Positions 53,965 through 63,985 of a DNA stretch of 64,000 nucleotides are shown here, piece after piece (position 1 is the first letter of the stretch; every line of letters begins with the position of its first letter). The DNA is from Pseudomonadota bacterium (GTDB lineage Bacteria; Pseudomonadota; Gammaproteobacteria; Burkholderiales; Thiobacillaceae): contig JAKADC010000002.1 of the NCBI GenBank assembly GCA_021820845.1, positions 186,001 to 250,000 of the forward strand, read 5' to 3'. Made by a program: the position numbers and the translations under genes. The notes below the pieces were generated by a model. That model saw only the letters and a program-made list of their open reading frames with translations. It was not told the origin of the DNA and did not search any database.

Positions 53965-54570
53965 GTGCTTGCCATCATCGAGGCGGCCGGTTGGCCGATC
54001 TGGCTGTTGATTCTGGCGTCTGTCATCGCCGTCGCCATCATCATCGAACGAACCTACAGCCTGCGCGGCAGTGAAGTCGCGCCTGCGGGCCTGCTGCCCG
54101 AGACGATCAAGTCCTATCGGGAGCGCGGTGTCACGCAGGAACTCGTCACCCGCCTCGCGGATGGATCGCCGCTCGGGAGAATTTTCGCCACCGCGCTGAA
54201 AAACGCCCACAACTCGCGCGAGATCATGAAGGAATCCATCGAGGAATCCGGGCGCGCCGTGACGCATGAACTCGACCGTTTCCTGACCTCGCTGGGCACG
54301 GTCGCCAGCATGGCGCCGCTGCTCGGCCTGTTCGGCACCGTCATCGGCATGATCGAGATCTTCGGCGCGCAGACCGATGCCGGCACCAACCCCGGCCAGC
54401 TCGCCCATGGCATTTCGATTGCGCTCTACAACACGGCGTTCGGCCTGATCGTGGCGATTCCGGCAATGATTTTCTATCGCTACTTCCGTGCCAAGGTGGA
54501 ATCGCTCGTCGTCGACATGGAGCAGCAGGCGATCAAGCTGGTGGAAATCGTCCACGGCGACCGGAAATAA
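53965..54570 (+). CDS. exbB: MotA/TolQ/ExbB proton channel family protein
   Basis: 201 residues from a GTG at 53965 with GGGAG upstream (a TTG at 53941 is the alternative). Three hydrophobic segments: near 10-27, and the pair around FLTSLGTVASMAPLLGLFG and LYNTAFGLIVAIPAMIFYR. GLFGTVIGMIEIF is the TolQ/ExbB core. It forms a proton channel with the ExbD-type partner 3 bases downstream, energising an outer membrane transporter or envelope process; a TolQ role cannot be excluded, since no TonB, TolA or TolB is near. Confidence 0.88.
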   Translation: MLAIIEAAGWPIWLLILASVIAVAIIIERTYSLRGSEVAPAGLLPETIKSYRERGVTQELVTRLADGSPLGRIFATALKNAHNSREIMKESIEESGRAVTHELDRFLTSLGTVASMAPLLGLFGTVIGMIEIFGAQTDAGTNPGQLAHGISIALYNTAFGLIVAIPAMIFYRYFRAKVESLVVDMEQQAIKLVEIVHGDRK

Positions 54571-54573
54571 GCC

Positions 54574-54990
54574 ATGAATTTCAGAAAAGGGCGTCGCGAG
54601 GACTATCCGGAAATCAACCTGATTCCGTTCATCGACATCCTGCTCGTCATCGTGATTTTCCTTGCGGTGACCACGACCTACGCGCACTTCGCCGACCTCA
54701 AGATCAACCTGCCGACCAGCAGCGCGGCGCAGACGCCCAATCCGCCCAAGCAGATCGAAGTCGCCGTGTCCGAGGACGGCCGCTACGAGATTGACGGTAC
54801 GGCAGTCGGTGACGCGTCGATCGACGGGCTGGCCGCCGCGCTGAAGCAGACCGCCGCCAACGAGTCCGAACCCGTGGTGGTGATCAATGCCGACGCGCGG
54901 GCGACCCATCAATCCGTGGTGAATGTGATGGAAGCGGCGCGCCGCGACGGGCTGAGCCACATTACCTTCGCCACGCAAACCAACCCGTAA
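54574..54990 (+). CDS. exbD: ExbD/TolR family protein
   Basis: 138 residues. One N-terminal membrane segment (about 19-38) with the channel Asp in INLIPFIDILLVIVIF, then a periplasmic domain with VVVINADARATHQSV. Partner of the upstream ExbB-type channel. This exbB-exbD-lpxK-ycaR-kdsB order is frequent in betaproteobacteria. Starts 3 bases after exbB. Confidence 0.9.
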   Translation: MNFRKGRREDYPEINLIPFIDILLVIVIFLAVTTTYAHFADLKINLPTSSAAQTPNPPKQIEVAVSEDGRYEIDGTAVGDASIDGLAAALKQTAANESEPVVVINADARATHQSVVNVMEAARRDGLSHITFATQTNP

Positions 54991-54998
54991 CCGGGTTC

Positions 54999-55988
54999 AT
55001 GTTCTCCGTTCAACACGTGTGGGCACGCACCGGCGTGCCCGCCGTGTTGCTTCTCCCGCTCGCCATGCTGTTCGCCGCCGTGTCCGCATTGCGCCGCATG
55101 GCCTACAGGCGCGGCTGGCTGCGTGCCGTGCGGGTCGGCGCGCGGGTGATCGTGGTCGGCAACATCACCGCCGGCGGCAGCGGCAAGACCCCACTCGTGA
55201 TCTGGCTCGTGAATTGGCTTCGGGGGCAGGGTTACCGGCCCGGCGTCGTCAGTCGAGGCTATGGCGGAACGGCCCGCGGCTGCGTCGAGGTCGATACCGA
55301 CAGTGCGCCGGCGGCCGTCGGCGACGAACCGGTGCTGATCCGATTCAAGACCGATGCGCCCGTCGTGGTCGGACGCGACCGGGTGGCGGCGGCGCGCGCG
55401 CTGCTGGAACGTCACCCGGAGGTGGACGTGATCGTGTCCGACGACGGCCTGCAGCACTACCGCCTGCATCGCGACATCGAACTCGCCGTCGTCGATGCGG
55501 CCAGCGGGCTCGGGAACGGCTTGCCGCTGCCCGCCGGTCCGCTGCGCGAGCCGGCCGCCCGGCTCGACAGCGTCGATGCCGTCGTGCAGGTGGTGCGCGG
55601 CGCCGAAGCGCCCCGCAAACTGCCGCGCGTCTCCGCCTGGCGCGTCGATTACACCGCGGGCCAGGCATATCGCTTGAGCGCCCCGCAGGAAAAACGGGCA
55701 CTGGGCGATCTTCCGCCCCGAGACTGGCTCGCGGTGACGGGGATCGGCCGGCCGCAGGGCTTCTATTCCATGCTCGATGCCCACGGTTTGCGCTATCGAC
55801 GGCGTGTCTTTCCCGATCACCATGCTTTCCGGGCGACGGATCTGCCTGGCGGCGAGGCCGTGCTGATGACCGAAAAAGACGCGGTAAAATGCCAGGGATT
55901 CGCGGGAACGGACTGGTGGGCGGTGGAGCTGGACGTCGCCCCCGAGGATGGGTTCGTTCGCTGGCTGGGCGCACGCCTCAAACAATAA
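54999..55988 (+). CDS. lpxK: Tetraacyldisaccharide 4'-kinase LpxK
   Basis: 329 residues. N-terminal membrane helix, then a P-loop VVVGNITAGGSGKTPLVIW (ATP site), the GVVSRGYGG motif, VDVIVSDDGLQHYRL and the C-terminal MTEKDAVKC. It phosphorylates the lipid A disaccharide at the 4' position. Eight bases after exbD. MsbA, often present beside it in E. coli, is absent. Confidence 0.94.
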   Translation: MFSVQHVWARTGVPAVLLLPLAMLFAAVSALRRMAYRRGWLRAVRVGARVIVVGNITAGGSGKTPLVIWLVNWLRGQGYRPGVVSRGYGGTARGCVEVDTDSAPAAVGDEPVLIRFKTDAPVVVGRDRVAAARALLERHPEVDVIVSDDGLQHYRLHRDIELAVVDAASGLGNGLPLPAGPLREPAARLDSVDAVVQVVRGAEAPRKLPRVSAWRVDYTAGQAYRLSAPQEKRALGDLPPRDWLAVTGIGRPQGFYSMLDAHGLRYRRRVFPDHHAFRATDLPGGEAVLMTEKDAVKCQGFAGTDWWAVELDVAPEDGFVRWLGARLKQ

Positions 55989-56020
55989 GAATGCTCGCGC
56001 GGTGTATCGAAGGAGGGAAC

Positions 56021-57136
56021 ATGGGCATGCAAACGTCTGACTGGAGCGATCGCCGGCACCCTTGCCAATGGGAGGCCGAAAGCGAAGACAGCGGGTTCTG
56101 GGTGCCCGACCGCTCGGAAATCGTCACCCAGTTCTTCACCCGCTACGTGTTCTTTTCGCTCGCGGTCATCTATTTCTCCACGCTCGAGGCCGTCCGGCCC
56201 GTGCTGCTCGGCGTCGACCAGTTGTTGACCGCCCTGGCGGTCTATTTCCTCATCAATAGCTGGTTCTTCCTGCAGGCTTTGCAGGGCATCACGCTGGCAA
56301 AGATTCGCAACGCCATGAGTGCCGATCTCATCATCGTCACGCTGTGCGTGATTCACGATCCGAATGCGGTTCCACCCTCGGCGCTCGCGTTTCTGATGGT
56401 GCTGCTGGGCAACGGAATGCGTTACGGCATGCGGCTCTTTTCCGAGGTGCTCGGCGGCGCGTTTCTTGGCATGGCGGTCGCGTTCGCGCTCCGCTACCGC
56501 CTGGGCGGATTCGCGATCAACGCCGGCGACGTGTTTTTCGGCGTGTTCTGGGTCACGCTCGCCTTGTATGCGTACATCCTGATGGGACGCATCGAGACGC
56601 AGCGCCGCCAGCTCGACTACCGCAGCCGGTTCGACGCGCTGACCGGATTGCTCAACCGCCATGGCCTGCTGGCGGCGGCGGACACGATCCTCGACAGGAC
56701 GGACGCGGCCAGTCCGGCCACCGTGCTGTTCGCCGACCTCAACCAGTTCAAGGCAGTCAACGACCGTTACGGGCACGGCGTCGGCGACCGCGTGTTGAAC
56801 GAGTTTGCGCAGATATTCAGCGAATCGGCGGAGGCGGGGGTGTGCGGGCGCTGGGGCGGCGACGAATTCGTTGCCGTTCTGCCGGCGCGCGACGAGGCCG
56901 CCGTCCACCGCATTTTCGAGCGCATCAAGGCCCGCACCGAAGCCTGGAGCGCGAGCAACGGGCTGCCGATGACGGTGAGCCTCGGCGTCAGCCACGCGCC
57001 GCGCGACGGAAACGACCTCGTGACGCTGTTGTCAGTTGCCGACATCCATCTTTATCAAAGCAAATCGCAGCAGTCCGAGCCGGACGATGCGTATTCGAAT
57101 TACAGGACCCTGATCCATGAACCCGAAGCTTCTTGA
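56021..57136 (+). CDS. Membrane-anchored diguanylate cyclase (GGDEF)
   Basis: 371 residues. AGGAGGGAAC precedes the ATG at 56021, preferred over an in-frame ATG at 55991. Five or six hydrophobic segments lie between about 45 and 190. They are followed by a GGDEF domain: [32 protein letters not shown] and the active-site motif GGDEF within [11 protein letters not shown]; the inhibitory RxxD site is not evident. It makes cyclic di-GMP. The domain is inserted between lpxK and ycaR, which in other genomes lie side by side, and its end overlaps ycaR by 20 bases. Confidence 0.9.
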   Translation: MGMQTSDWSDRRHPCQWEAESEDSGFWVPDRSEIVTQFFTRYVFFSLAVIYFSTLEAVRPVLLGVDQLLTALAVYFLINSWFFLQALQGITLAKIRNAMSADLIIVTLCVIHDPNAVPPSALAFLMVLLGNGMRYGMRLFSEVLGGAFLGMAVAFALRYRLGGFAINAGDVFFGVFWVTLALYAYILMGRIETQRRQLDYRSRFDALTGLLNRHGLLAAADTILDRTDAASPATVLFADLNQFKAVNDRYGHGVGDRVLNEFAQIFSESAEAGVCGRWGGDEFVAVLPARDEAAVHRIFERIKARTEAWSASNGLPMTVSLGVSHAPRDGNDLVTLLSVADIHLYQSKSQQSEPDDAYSNYRTLIHEPEAS

Positions 57137-57302
57137 AATCCTCGTCTGCCCGGTCTGCAAAGGCCCCCTCGAGTGGAAGAAATCCGCTCACGAGCTGGTG
57201 TGCCGCGCGTGCCGCCTGGCGTATCCCATCCGCGACGACATTCCTGTGATGCTGCCGGAAGAGGCGCGCGCGCTGTCGCCCGACGAAATTCACGGCAAGT
57301 AG
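57117..57302 (+). CDS. ycaR: Trm112/YcaR-family small zinc-binding-type protein
   Basis: 61 residues. Two CxxC-type pairs (CPVCKG and CRACRL) with a Lys/Trp linker match the Trm112/YcaR family. YcaR-type proteins are commonly encoded next to kdsB and may support LPS-related or methyltransferase enzymes. It overlaps the end of the diguanylate cyclase gene and is followed 16 bases later by kdsB. Confidence 0.9.
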   Translation: MNPKLLEILVCPVCKGPLEWKKSAHELVCRACRLAYPIRDDIPVMLPEEARALSPDEIHGK

Positions 57303-57318
57303 CGCGGGCGGACCCTCG

Positions 57319-58077
57319 GTGCATTTTCGCGTCGTCATTCCCGCGCGCTACGCCTCCAGCCGCCTGCCGGGCAAGCCGCTGGCGGACATCGGCGGGCGTC
57401 CCATGGTGCTGCATGTGCTGGAGCGCGCCCTGCAGGCGGGTGCCGAATCGGTGGTGATCGCCACCGACGACGCGCGGGTCCAGGAGGCGGTCGCCGCAGC
57501 CGGCCATCAAGCGCTGATGACCTCGCCGGCGCATCAGTCGGGCACCGAACGGCTCGTCGAGGTGGCCGAGACGCTGGGCTGGCCGGACGACGCGCTGGTC
57601 GTGAACGTGCAGGGCGACGAGCCGCTGATCGATCCGGCGCTGATCCGCGAAGCCGCGCGCCAGCTCGTGCTGCACGACGACGCGGTGATGGCCACGCTGG
57701 CGCACCCGATCCACGACCACGCCGATTTCGTCAATCCCAACGTCGTCAAGGTGGTGTCCGACGAGGCTGGCTACGCGCTGTATTTCAGCCGGGCGCCGAT
57801 TCCGTGGCCGCGCGACGCCTTCGCAGCGCAGCAGCCCATGCCGCACGAGCTTGGCGCCCTGCGACATATCGGCCTGTACGCCTACCGGGCGGGCTTCCTG
57901 CGCACCTATGCCGGCCTCGCCAGTTCGCCGCTCGAACGCTATGAAATGCTGGAACAGCTTCGCGTCCTGTGGCACGGCTACCGCATCAGCCTGGGCGTTA
58001 CGCCCGTCGCGCCCGCTCCGGGCGTCGATACCCCCGAGGATCTCGCGCGCGTCCGCCGGCTCTTTCAGGCTGCTTAG
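57319..58077 (+). CDS. kdsB: 3-deoxy-manno-octulosonate cytidylyltransferase
   Basis: 252 residues from a [23 protein letters not shown] at the N-terminus is the KdsB signature, with [10 protein letters not shown] and [10 protein letters not shown] (metal and CTP binding). It activates Kdo as CMP-Kdo for LPS inner core synthesis. Confidence 0.95.
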   Translation: MHFRVVIPARYASSRLPGKPLADIGGRPMVLHVLERALQAGAESVVIATDDARVQEAVAAAGHQALMTSPAHQSGTERLVEVAETLGWPDDALVVNVQGDEPLIDPALIREAARQLVLHDDAVMATLAHPIHDHADFVNPNVVKVVSDEAGYALYFSRAPIPWPRDAFAAQQPMPHELGALRHIGLYAYRAGFLRTYAGLASSPLERYEMLEQLRVLWHGYRISLGVTPVAPAPGVDTPEDLARVRRLFQAA

Positions 58078-58153
58078 CAGCCTCTTGAATCCCTCAATAA
58101 AAAATTTTAAGTGTTGTTCGAATCATGCTTGCCTTAGGCTAATGCGGTTTTGA

Positions 58154-58834
<681 letters not shown>

Positions 58835-58840
58835 GAAACC

Positions 58841-59206
58841 GTGCCCCAGCAGAATCACCCGCTCACCGACACCGAGCGCTGGATCGTCTCCAGCGCGGTG
58901 AAGGAACGCTACGGCAGGGACGTCGAGATACAGGACGTCGAAACCGAAATCCGCCTGCATGTCGACGACCGCGAGCTGACCCTGTGTCCGGGCTTCTACT
59001 GGAACGAGCACGGCTGCCATTTCGTGCTGTCCAAAACGGGCGACTCGCGCTATCGCAGCATGTTCTTCTATCGCATCCGCGATCGCTTTTCCACCGGGCG
59101 CGAGGAATACGACGACATCGGCGACTGCGTCACCACGCTTCTGAAGATGCAGGCAGACGAGGAAGCCCGGCGACTGGCCGAGGGCGAGGCGTCCGGCAAC
59201 AGTTGA
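58841..59206 (+). CDS. Conserved-looking hypothetical protein after adk
   Basis: 121 residues from a GTG at 58841, 6 bases after the adk stop. I do not recognise the family. There is no signal or membrane segment; the sequence is charged, with LTLCPGFYWNEHGCHFVLSK in the middle (two Cys, two His-rich positions), and an acidic C-terminal helix. Codon use matches its neighbours. It lies in the same transcription unit as adk and is followed by a terminator. Confidence 0.7.
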   Translation: MPQQNHPLTDTERWIVSSAVKERYGRDVEIQDVETEIRLHVDDRELTLCPGFYWNEHGCHFVLSKTGDSRYRSMFFYRIRDRFSTGREEYDDIGDCVTTLLKMQADEEARRLAEGEASGNS

Positions 59207-59213
59207 ATCATCC

Positions 59214-59238
59214 AAGCCAGCTTTGCCGCTGGCTTTTT
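59214..59238 (+). terminator. Terminator after adk and the hypothetical gene
   Basis: AAGCCAGC (59214-59221), loop TTTGCC, GCTGGCTT (59228-59235) then T residues: an 8-base perfect stem with a short U-run, 7 bases after the stop of the hypothetical gene. Confidence 0.8.
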
Positions 59239-59294
59239 GTTATGCCAATCCGGCTTGCCCGGGTTCCGTCAAGATATTGAGGAGAAGCACCAAC

Positions 59295-60551
59295 ATGGCG
59301 AAAAAAATGAACGCCTTCTACGCACAGTCCGGCGGCGTGACCGCGGTCATCAACGCCTCGGCCTGCGGCGTGATCGAAACCGCGCGCAAGCACAAGGACA
59401 AGATCGGCAAGGTCTACGCCGGCCGGAACGGCATCATCGGCGCTCTGACCGAAGACCTGATCGACACCAGCAAGGAATCGGCGGCAGCGATCGCCGCGCT
59501 GCGCAGCACGCCTTCGGGCGCCTTCGGCTCGTGCCGCTTCAAGCTGAAGTCGCTCGAAGCCAACAAGCGCGAATACGAGCGCCTGATCGAGGTGTTCAAG
59601 GCGCACAACATCGGCTACTTCTTCTACAACGGCGGCGGCGACTCGGCCGACACCTGTTTCAAGGTCTCGCAGCTCTCCGAAGCCATGGGCTATCCGATCC
59701 AGGCCATCCACGTGCCGAAGACCGTCGACAACGACCTGCCGATCACCGATTGCTGCCCCGGCTTCGGCTCGGTCGCCAAGTACATCGCCGTGTCGACGCT
59801 GGAGGCGAGCTACGACGTCCGCTCGATGGCGAAGACCTCGACCAAGGTATTCGTGATCGAAGTCATGGGCCGCCATGCGGGCTGGATCGCCGCGGCGGGC
59901 GGTCTCGTCGAGGACCAGGGCATCCCGGTCGTGATCCTGTTCCCCGAAGTGGAATTCGATCAGAAGAAATTCCTCGCCGTCGTCGACAAGAAGGTCAAGG
60001 AATTCGGCTTCTGCACCGTCGTCGTCTCGGAAGGCTGCCATTACCCGGACGGCCGTTTCCTCGCCGAGCAGGGCACCCGCGACGCCTTCGGCCACGCGCA
60101 GCTCGGCGGCGCGGCGCCGGTGGTCGCCAACATGATCAAGGACGCGCTCGGCCACAAGTTCCACTGGGCGGTAGCCGATTACCTGCAGCGGGCGGCGCGC
60201 CACATCGCGTCCAAGACGGATGTGAAGCAGGCCTACGAACTCGGCAAGAAGGCGGTCGAACTCGCGGTCAAGGGCCACAATTCGGTGATGCCGACGGTCG
60301 ACCGCATTTCCGATTCGCCCTACAAGTACAAGATCGGCATGGCGCCGCTGTCCAAGGTCGCGAACGTCGAGAAATTCATGCCGCGCGACTTCATCACCAA
60401 GGACGGCTTCGGCATCACGGCCAAGTGCAAGCGTTATCTCACGCCGCTGATCCAGGGCGAGGACTATCCGAAGTACAAGGACGGTCTCCCGGTGTACGTG
60501 ACGCTGAAGAATGTCGCGGTGGCAAAGAAGCTGCCAACGTTCAAACTTTAA
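59295..60551 (+). CDS. pfp: Pyrophosphate-dependent 6-phosphofructokinase
   Basis: 418 residues, ATG at 59295 with GAGGAGAAGC upstream. PFK fold: the phosphate-binding region YNGGGDSADT has Gly115-Asp116 where ATP-type enzymes have Asp-Gly, and Lys142 in PKTVDNDLP replaces the Gly of ATP-type enzymes. Both are the accepted marks of PPi use. Catalytic Asp145 and Asp147, and MGRHAGWIA, are present. It phosphorylates fructose 6-phosphate reversibly with PPi and, in some autotrophs and methanotrophs, also sedoheptulose phosphates. It is followed by an unknown gene and hppA. Confidence 0.93.
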   Translation: MAKKMNAFYAQSGGVTAVINASACGVIETARKHKDKIGKVYAGRNGIIGALTEDLIDTSKESAAAIAALRSTPSGAFGSCRFKLKSLEANKREYERLIEVFKAHNIGYFFYNGGGDSADTCFKVSQLSEAMGYPIQAIHVPKTVDNDLPITDCCPGFGSVAKYIAVSTLEASYDVRSMAKTSTKVFVIEVMGRHAGWIAAAGGLVEDQGIPVVILFPEVEFDQKKFLAVVDKKVKEFGFCTVVVSEGCHYPDGRFLAEQGTRDAFGHAQLGGAAPVVANMIKDALGHKFHWAVADYLQRAARHIASKTDVKQAYELGKKAVELAVKGHNSVMPTVDRISDSPYKYKIGMAPLSKVANVEKFMPRDFITKDGFGITAKCKRYLTPLIQGEDYPKYKDGLPVYVTLKNVAVAKKLPTFKL

Positions 60552-60672
60552 GGCAGGGCGGGATTACGGGACCACGGGTCAGGGGATGTGCGGCTGCGCG
60601 GGCAATAATTAAACGCGGCCTGCGTGCATCCTTCCTCTGAACCTTGAACCCTGAATCCGGCCCCCGGAGAAA

Positions 60673-60885
60673 ATGACCCTCGATCGCGCCAAGCAACTGT
60701 TGAAAGTCCAGGCCGACTTCGGCGGCTTCTACAACGGCAATTCAGCCAAGCTGATTCTGTCGGAAGTGCAGCGCGAGCATGGGCAGGCGGCGGTCGACGA
60801 GTGCATCCGCGAGCTGGAACTCGACCGGATATTCGGCTTCGAGCTCGGCACGCGGTTCGAGGGCGGCCTGGCAATGGGCAAATAG
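60673..60885 (+). CDS. 70-residue hypothetical protein between pfp and hppA
   Basis: 70 residues. I do not recognise the family. The sequence is soluble, mixed helix and short strands: LKVQADFGGFYNGNSAKLIL, then SEVQREHGQAAVDECIRELE, then FGFELGTRF. A GGAGAA site precedes the ATG. It lies 122 bases after pfp and 65 before hppA, ending with a terminator. Its position suggests a link to pyrophosphate metabolism, but that is only an inference. Confidence 0.75.
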   Translation: MTLDRAKQLLKVQADFGGFYNGNSAKLILSEVQREHGQAAVDECIRELELDRIFGFELGTRFEGGLAMGK

Positions 60886-60889
60886 GTGA

Positions 60890-60917
60890 ACGGCAGCCCA
60901 CGCTGCCGTTTTTTTTT
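60890..60917 (+). terminator. Terminator before hppA
   Basis: ACGGCAGC (60890-60897), loop CCAC, GCTGCCGT (60902-60909), then T to 60917: an 8-base perfect stem with U-run, starting 4 bases after the preceding stop. It implies that hppA also has its own promoter, not obvious in the 33 bases left before its ATG. Confidence 0.88.
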
Positions 60918-60950
60918 GGTTCGAAGTCAAGACGATAGGGAGTGGTGGTA

Positions 60951-62993
60951 ATGGAGACGGAGTTGATATGGATTTTGGCCAGCGCAGTGCTGGCCCTGGT
61001 GTTCGGGATCGTGTCGATCGGCTGGATTCTGAAGAAGCCGGCCGGCAATCCGCGCATGCAGGAGATCGCGCTGGCGGTGCAGCAGGGGGCGCAGGCCTAC
61101 CTTAATCGCCAGTACACCACGATCGCCATGGTCGGCGCGGTGCTGTTCGTGGCGCTGTGGCTCGCGCTTGGCAGCCATACCGCCATCGGCTTCCTGATCG
61201 GCGCGGTGCTCTCGGGTGCGGCCGGCTTCATCGGCATGAACGTGTCGGTGCGCGCCAACGTCCGCACCGCCGAGGCCGCTTCGCAGGGCCTCAATGCGGC
61301 GCTCAACGTCGCGTTCAAGGGCGGCGCCATCACCGGCATGCTGGTCGTCGGTCTGGGCCTGCTGGGCGTGGCCGGCTACTACGCCGTGCTGACCGCGATG
61401 GGCGCGACGCCGGAAGCGGCGATCCACTCGCTGGTGGGCCTCGGCTTCGGCGGCTCGCTGATCTCCATCTTCGCCCGTCTCGGCGGCGGCATCTTCACCA
61501 AGGGCGCCGACGTCGGCGCCGACCTGGTGGGCAAGGTCGAAGCCGGCATCCCCGAGGACGACCCGCGCAACCCGGCGGTGATCGCAGACAACGTCGGCGA
61601 CAACGTTGGCGACTGCGCCGGCATGGCGGCCGACCTGTTCGAGACCTACGCGGTGACGCTGATCGCCACCATGCTGCTGGGCGCGCTCATGGCGAGCCAG
61701 GCTGGCAGCGGCGCGATCATCTACCCGCTGGCGCTGGGTGCGGTGTCGATCATCGCCTCCATCGTGGGTTCGTTCTTCGTCACCGCGCGCGAAGGCGGCA
61801 AGATCATGAACGCGCTGTACCGCGGCCTCATGGTGGCGGGCGGCCTGAGCCTGATCGCCTTCTATCCGGTGACCAAGATGCTGATCGGCGACGGCCTGCA
61901 GATGAACGACGGCTCGGTGATCCCGGTGATGAACCTGTATTTCTCCGCGTTGATCGGCCTCGGCCTCACCGCCGCGATGGTCGTCATCACCGAGTACTAC
62001 ACTGCCACGGAATACTCGCCGGTGCGCCACATCGCGCAGGCCTCGACCACCGGCCACGGCACCAACATCATCGCCGGCCTCGGCGTGTCGATGAAGTCCA
62101 CCGCGGCGCCGGTGCTGGCCGTGTGCCTCGCGATCTGGGGCGCGTATGCGCTGGCCGGCCTGTATGGCATCGCCATCGCCGCCACCGCCATGCTGTCGAT
62201 GACCGGCATCATCGTCGCGCTCGACGCCTACGGCCCGGTTACCGACAACGCCGGCGGCATCGCCGAGATGGCCGAGCTGCCGAGCGCGATCCGCGACATC
62301 ACCGACCCGCTCGACGCGGTGGGCAACACGACCAAGGCGGTCACCAAGGGTTACGCCATCGGCTCGGCCGGCCTCGCCGCGCTGGTGCTGTTCGCCGACT
62401 ACACCCACGCGCTGCAGGCCAAGACCGGCGGCGTCACCGCCTTTGACCTGTCCGACCACATGGTCATCATCGGCCTCTTCATCGGCGGCATGGTGCCCTA
62501 TCTGTTCGGCGCCATGGGCATGGAAGCGGTCGGCCGCGCGGCGGGTTCGGTGGTGGTTGAAGTCCGCCGCCAGTTCAAGGAGATTCCCGGCATCATGGCG
62601 GGAACGGCCAAGCCCGATTATTCGCGCGCGGTCGACATGCTGACCAAGGCGGCAATCAAGGAAATGATCATCCCGTCGCTGCTGCCGGTGCTCGTCCCGG
62701 TGCTGGTCGGCCTGATCCTCGGCCCCAAGGCGCTCGGCGGCGTGCTGCTCGGCACCATCGTCACCGGCATCTTCGTGGCGATCTCCATGACCACCGGCGG
62801 TGGCGCGTGGGACAACGCCAAGAAGTACATCGAGGAAGGCAACCATGGCGGCAAGGGCTCGGAGGCGCACAAGGCCGCCGTCACCGGTGACACCGTGGGC
62901 GATCCCTACAAGGACACGGCCGGTCCCGCGGTCAACCCGCTGATCAAGATCATCAACATCGTGGCACTGCTGATCGTGCCGCTGATCGGCTGA
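60951..62993 (+). CDS. hppA: Membrane-bound H+-pumping pyrophosphatase
   Basis: 680 residues with about 16 membrane segments. Typical membrane PPase features: [40 protein letters not shown] (read as two adjoining motifs) and the C-terminal [13 protein letters not shown] block. Lys462 in GNTTKAV marks the potassium-independent class, which pumps protons; the potassium-dependent class has Ala there. It turns PPi hydrolysis into proton-motive force. With pfp it forms a PPi-saving energy module. A GTG at 60942 is an alternative start. Confidence 0.95.
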   Translation: METELIWILASAVLALVFGIVSIGWILKKPAGNPRMQEIALAVQQGAQAYLNRQYTTIAMVGAVLFVALWLALGSHTAIGFLIGAVLSGAAGFIGMNVSVRANVRTAEAASQGLNAALNVAFKGGAITGMLVVGLGLLGVAGYYAVLTAMGATPEAAIHSLVGLGFGGSLISIFARLGGGIFTKGADVGADLVGKVEAGIPEDDPRNPAVIADNVGDNVGDCAGMAADLFETYAVTLIATMLLGALMASQAGSGAIIYPLALGAVSIIASIVGSFFVTAREGGKIMNALYRGLMVAGGLSLIAFYPVTKMLIGDGLQMNDGSVIPVMNLYFSALIGLGLTAAMVVITEYYTATEYSPVRHIAQASTTGHGTNIIAGLGVSMKSTAAPVLAVCLAIWGAYALAGLYGIAIAATAMLSMTGIIVALDAYGPVTDNAGGIAEMAELPSAIRDITDPLDAVGNTTKAVTKGYAIGSAGLAALVLFADYTHALQAKTGGVTAFDLSDHMVIIGLFIGGMVPYLFGAMGMEAVGRAAGSVVVEVRRQFKEIPGIMAGTAKPDYSRAVDMLTKAAIKEMIIPSLLPVLVPVLVGLILGPKALGGVLLGTIVTGIFVAISMTTGGGAWDNAKKYIEEGNHGGKGSEAHKAAVTGDTVGDPYKDTAGPAVNPLIKIINIVALLIVPLIG

Positions 62994-63054
62994 CGAGCGG
63001 TCGGTTGATCGGGACGTTTGACGCCGGCGCACGAAGGAAATGCGCTAAGCTCGC

Positions 63055-63073
63055 TCCGGGGCGAACCCCCGGA
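63055..63073. repeat. Short GC-rich inverted repeat downstream of hppA
   Basis: TCCGGGG (63055-63061) pairs with CCCCGGA (63067-63073) around CGAAC. It lacks a T-run, so it is probably a leader hairpin for the next gene, or a weak end structure for hppA. Confidence 0.4.
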
Positions 63074-63107
63074 ACGAAAAACGTCCAAACTGGAGAGGAT
63101 ACGAATA

Positions 63108-63314
63108 ATGGCAAAAAACGTTGGTGGGATTGATCGTGTCATCCGCGCAGTGGTCGGGATCGCCTTGATCGCTTATGCAGTGTCGAATCTGCCAGGGGCT
63201 GAAAACTGGATGGTACCGGCGGGCATCGTCGGTTTCATCCTGCTGCTGACGGCCATCTTCGGCTTCTGCCCGGCGTATCTGCCGTTTGGCATCAAAACCT
63301 GCAAGGTAAAATAA
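63108..63314 (+). CDS. DUF2892 (YgaP-like transmembrane) protein
   Basis: 68 residues. Two hydrophobic segments; [40 protein letters not shown] and a final KTCKV match the DUF2892/YgaP transmembrane family, which includes sulfur-related rhodanese-linked and stand-alone forms. GGAGAGGA precedes the ATG at 63108. Function unknown. Confidence 0.83.
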   Translation: MAKNVGGIDRVIRAVVGIALIAYAVSNLPGAENWMVPAGIVGFILLLTAIFGFCPAYLPFGIKTCKVK

Positions 63315-63340
63315 ACTTTCGTTCACCTGCAGGGTCATGC

Positions 63341-63370
63341 AAAGTGCGCCTCTCGGGCGCACTTTTTTTT
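63341..63370 (+). terminator. Terminator between the DUF2892 gene and lolA
   Basis: AAAGTGCGCC (63341-63350), loop TCTCG, GGCGCACTTT (63356-63365) and T residues to 63370: a 10-base perfect stem with U-run, ending 10 bases before the lolA ATG, so lolA's ribosome site (GGAGCC) lies right after it. lolA may be read from transcription passing through, or the hairpin may be regulatory. Confidence 0.8.
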
Positions 63371-63379
63371 GGAGCCTTC

Positions 63380-63985
63380 ATGCGTTTATTGTTTCTGTTG
63401 TTCGCGCTGGTTGCCAGCGCAGCCCACGCCGGCGGCGTCGACCGCCTGAAGGCCTTTATCGCCGGCGCCAGAACCGCCGAAGCCGACTTCACCCAGACCG
63501 TGGCCGACAAGAGCGGCCGCGTCACGCAGCAGGCCAGCGGCAAAATGGCATTCGCGCGCCCCGGAAAATTCCGCTGGGATTACAGCAAGCCGTATGAACA
63601 GGTGATCGTCGGCGACGGCAGCAAGCTGTGGCTGTTCGACGCCGACCTCGATCAGGTCACCGTCAAACCGCTCGGTGACGTCATCGCCGGCACCCCCGCC
63701 GCGCTGCTCGCCGGCGATAATGCCATCGAGAAATACTTCAGCCTGAAAGACGCCGGCGAACGCGACGGCCTGGAATGGCTCGACGCCACGCCCAGGAACC
63801 GCGACACCACGTTCGAGCGCATTCGCATGGGGTTCAAGGGCGATATGCTGGTGCAGATGGAACTGCTCGACACCTTCGGCCAGCGAACCACGCTCAGGCT
63901 GACGCACCTCGTGCGCAACCCGTCGATCGCGCCGTCGCGTTTCCGGTTCAGCCCGCCGAAAGGGGCGGACATCATCGGCGAGTGA
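63380..63985 (+). CDS. lolA: Outer membrane lipoprotein carrier protein LolA
   Basis: 201 residues. The start at 63380 opens a Sec signal of about 18 residues (to AHAG); an upstream in-frame ATG at 63344 is in the terminator. The mature part has [44 protein letters not shown] and the C-terminal barrel with [11 protein letters not shown], the LolA fold. It carries lipoproteins from LolCDE to LolB across the periplasm. Confidence 0.93.
   Translation: MRLLFLLFALVASAAHAGGVDRLKAFIAGARTAEADFTQTVADKSGRVTQQASGKMAFARPGKFRWDYSKPYEQVIVGDGSKLWLFDADLDQVTVKPLGDVIAGTPAALLAGDNAIEKYFSLKDAGERDGLEWLDATPRNRDTTFERIRMGFKGDMLVQMELLDTFGQRTTLRLTHLVRNPSIAPSRFRFSPPKGADIIGE

Noticed and set aside
60927-63032. A 701-residue open frame opposite hppA
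   Set aside because: It is a shadow of the repetitive GC-rich codons of hppA, with no recognisable domain.
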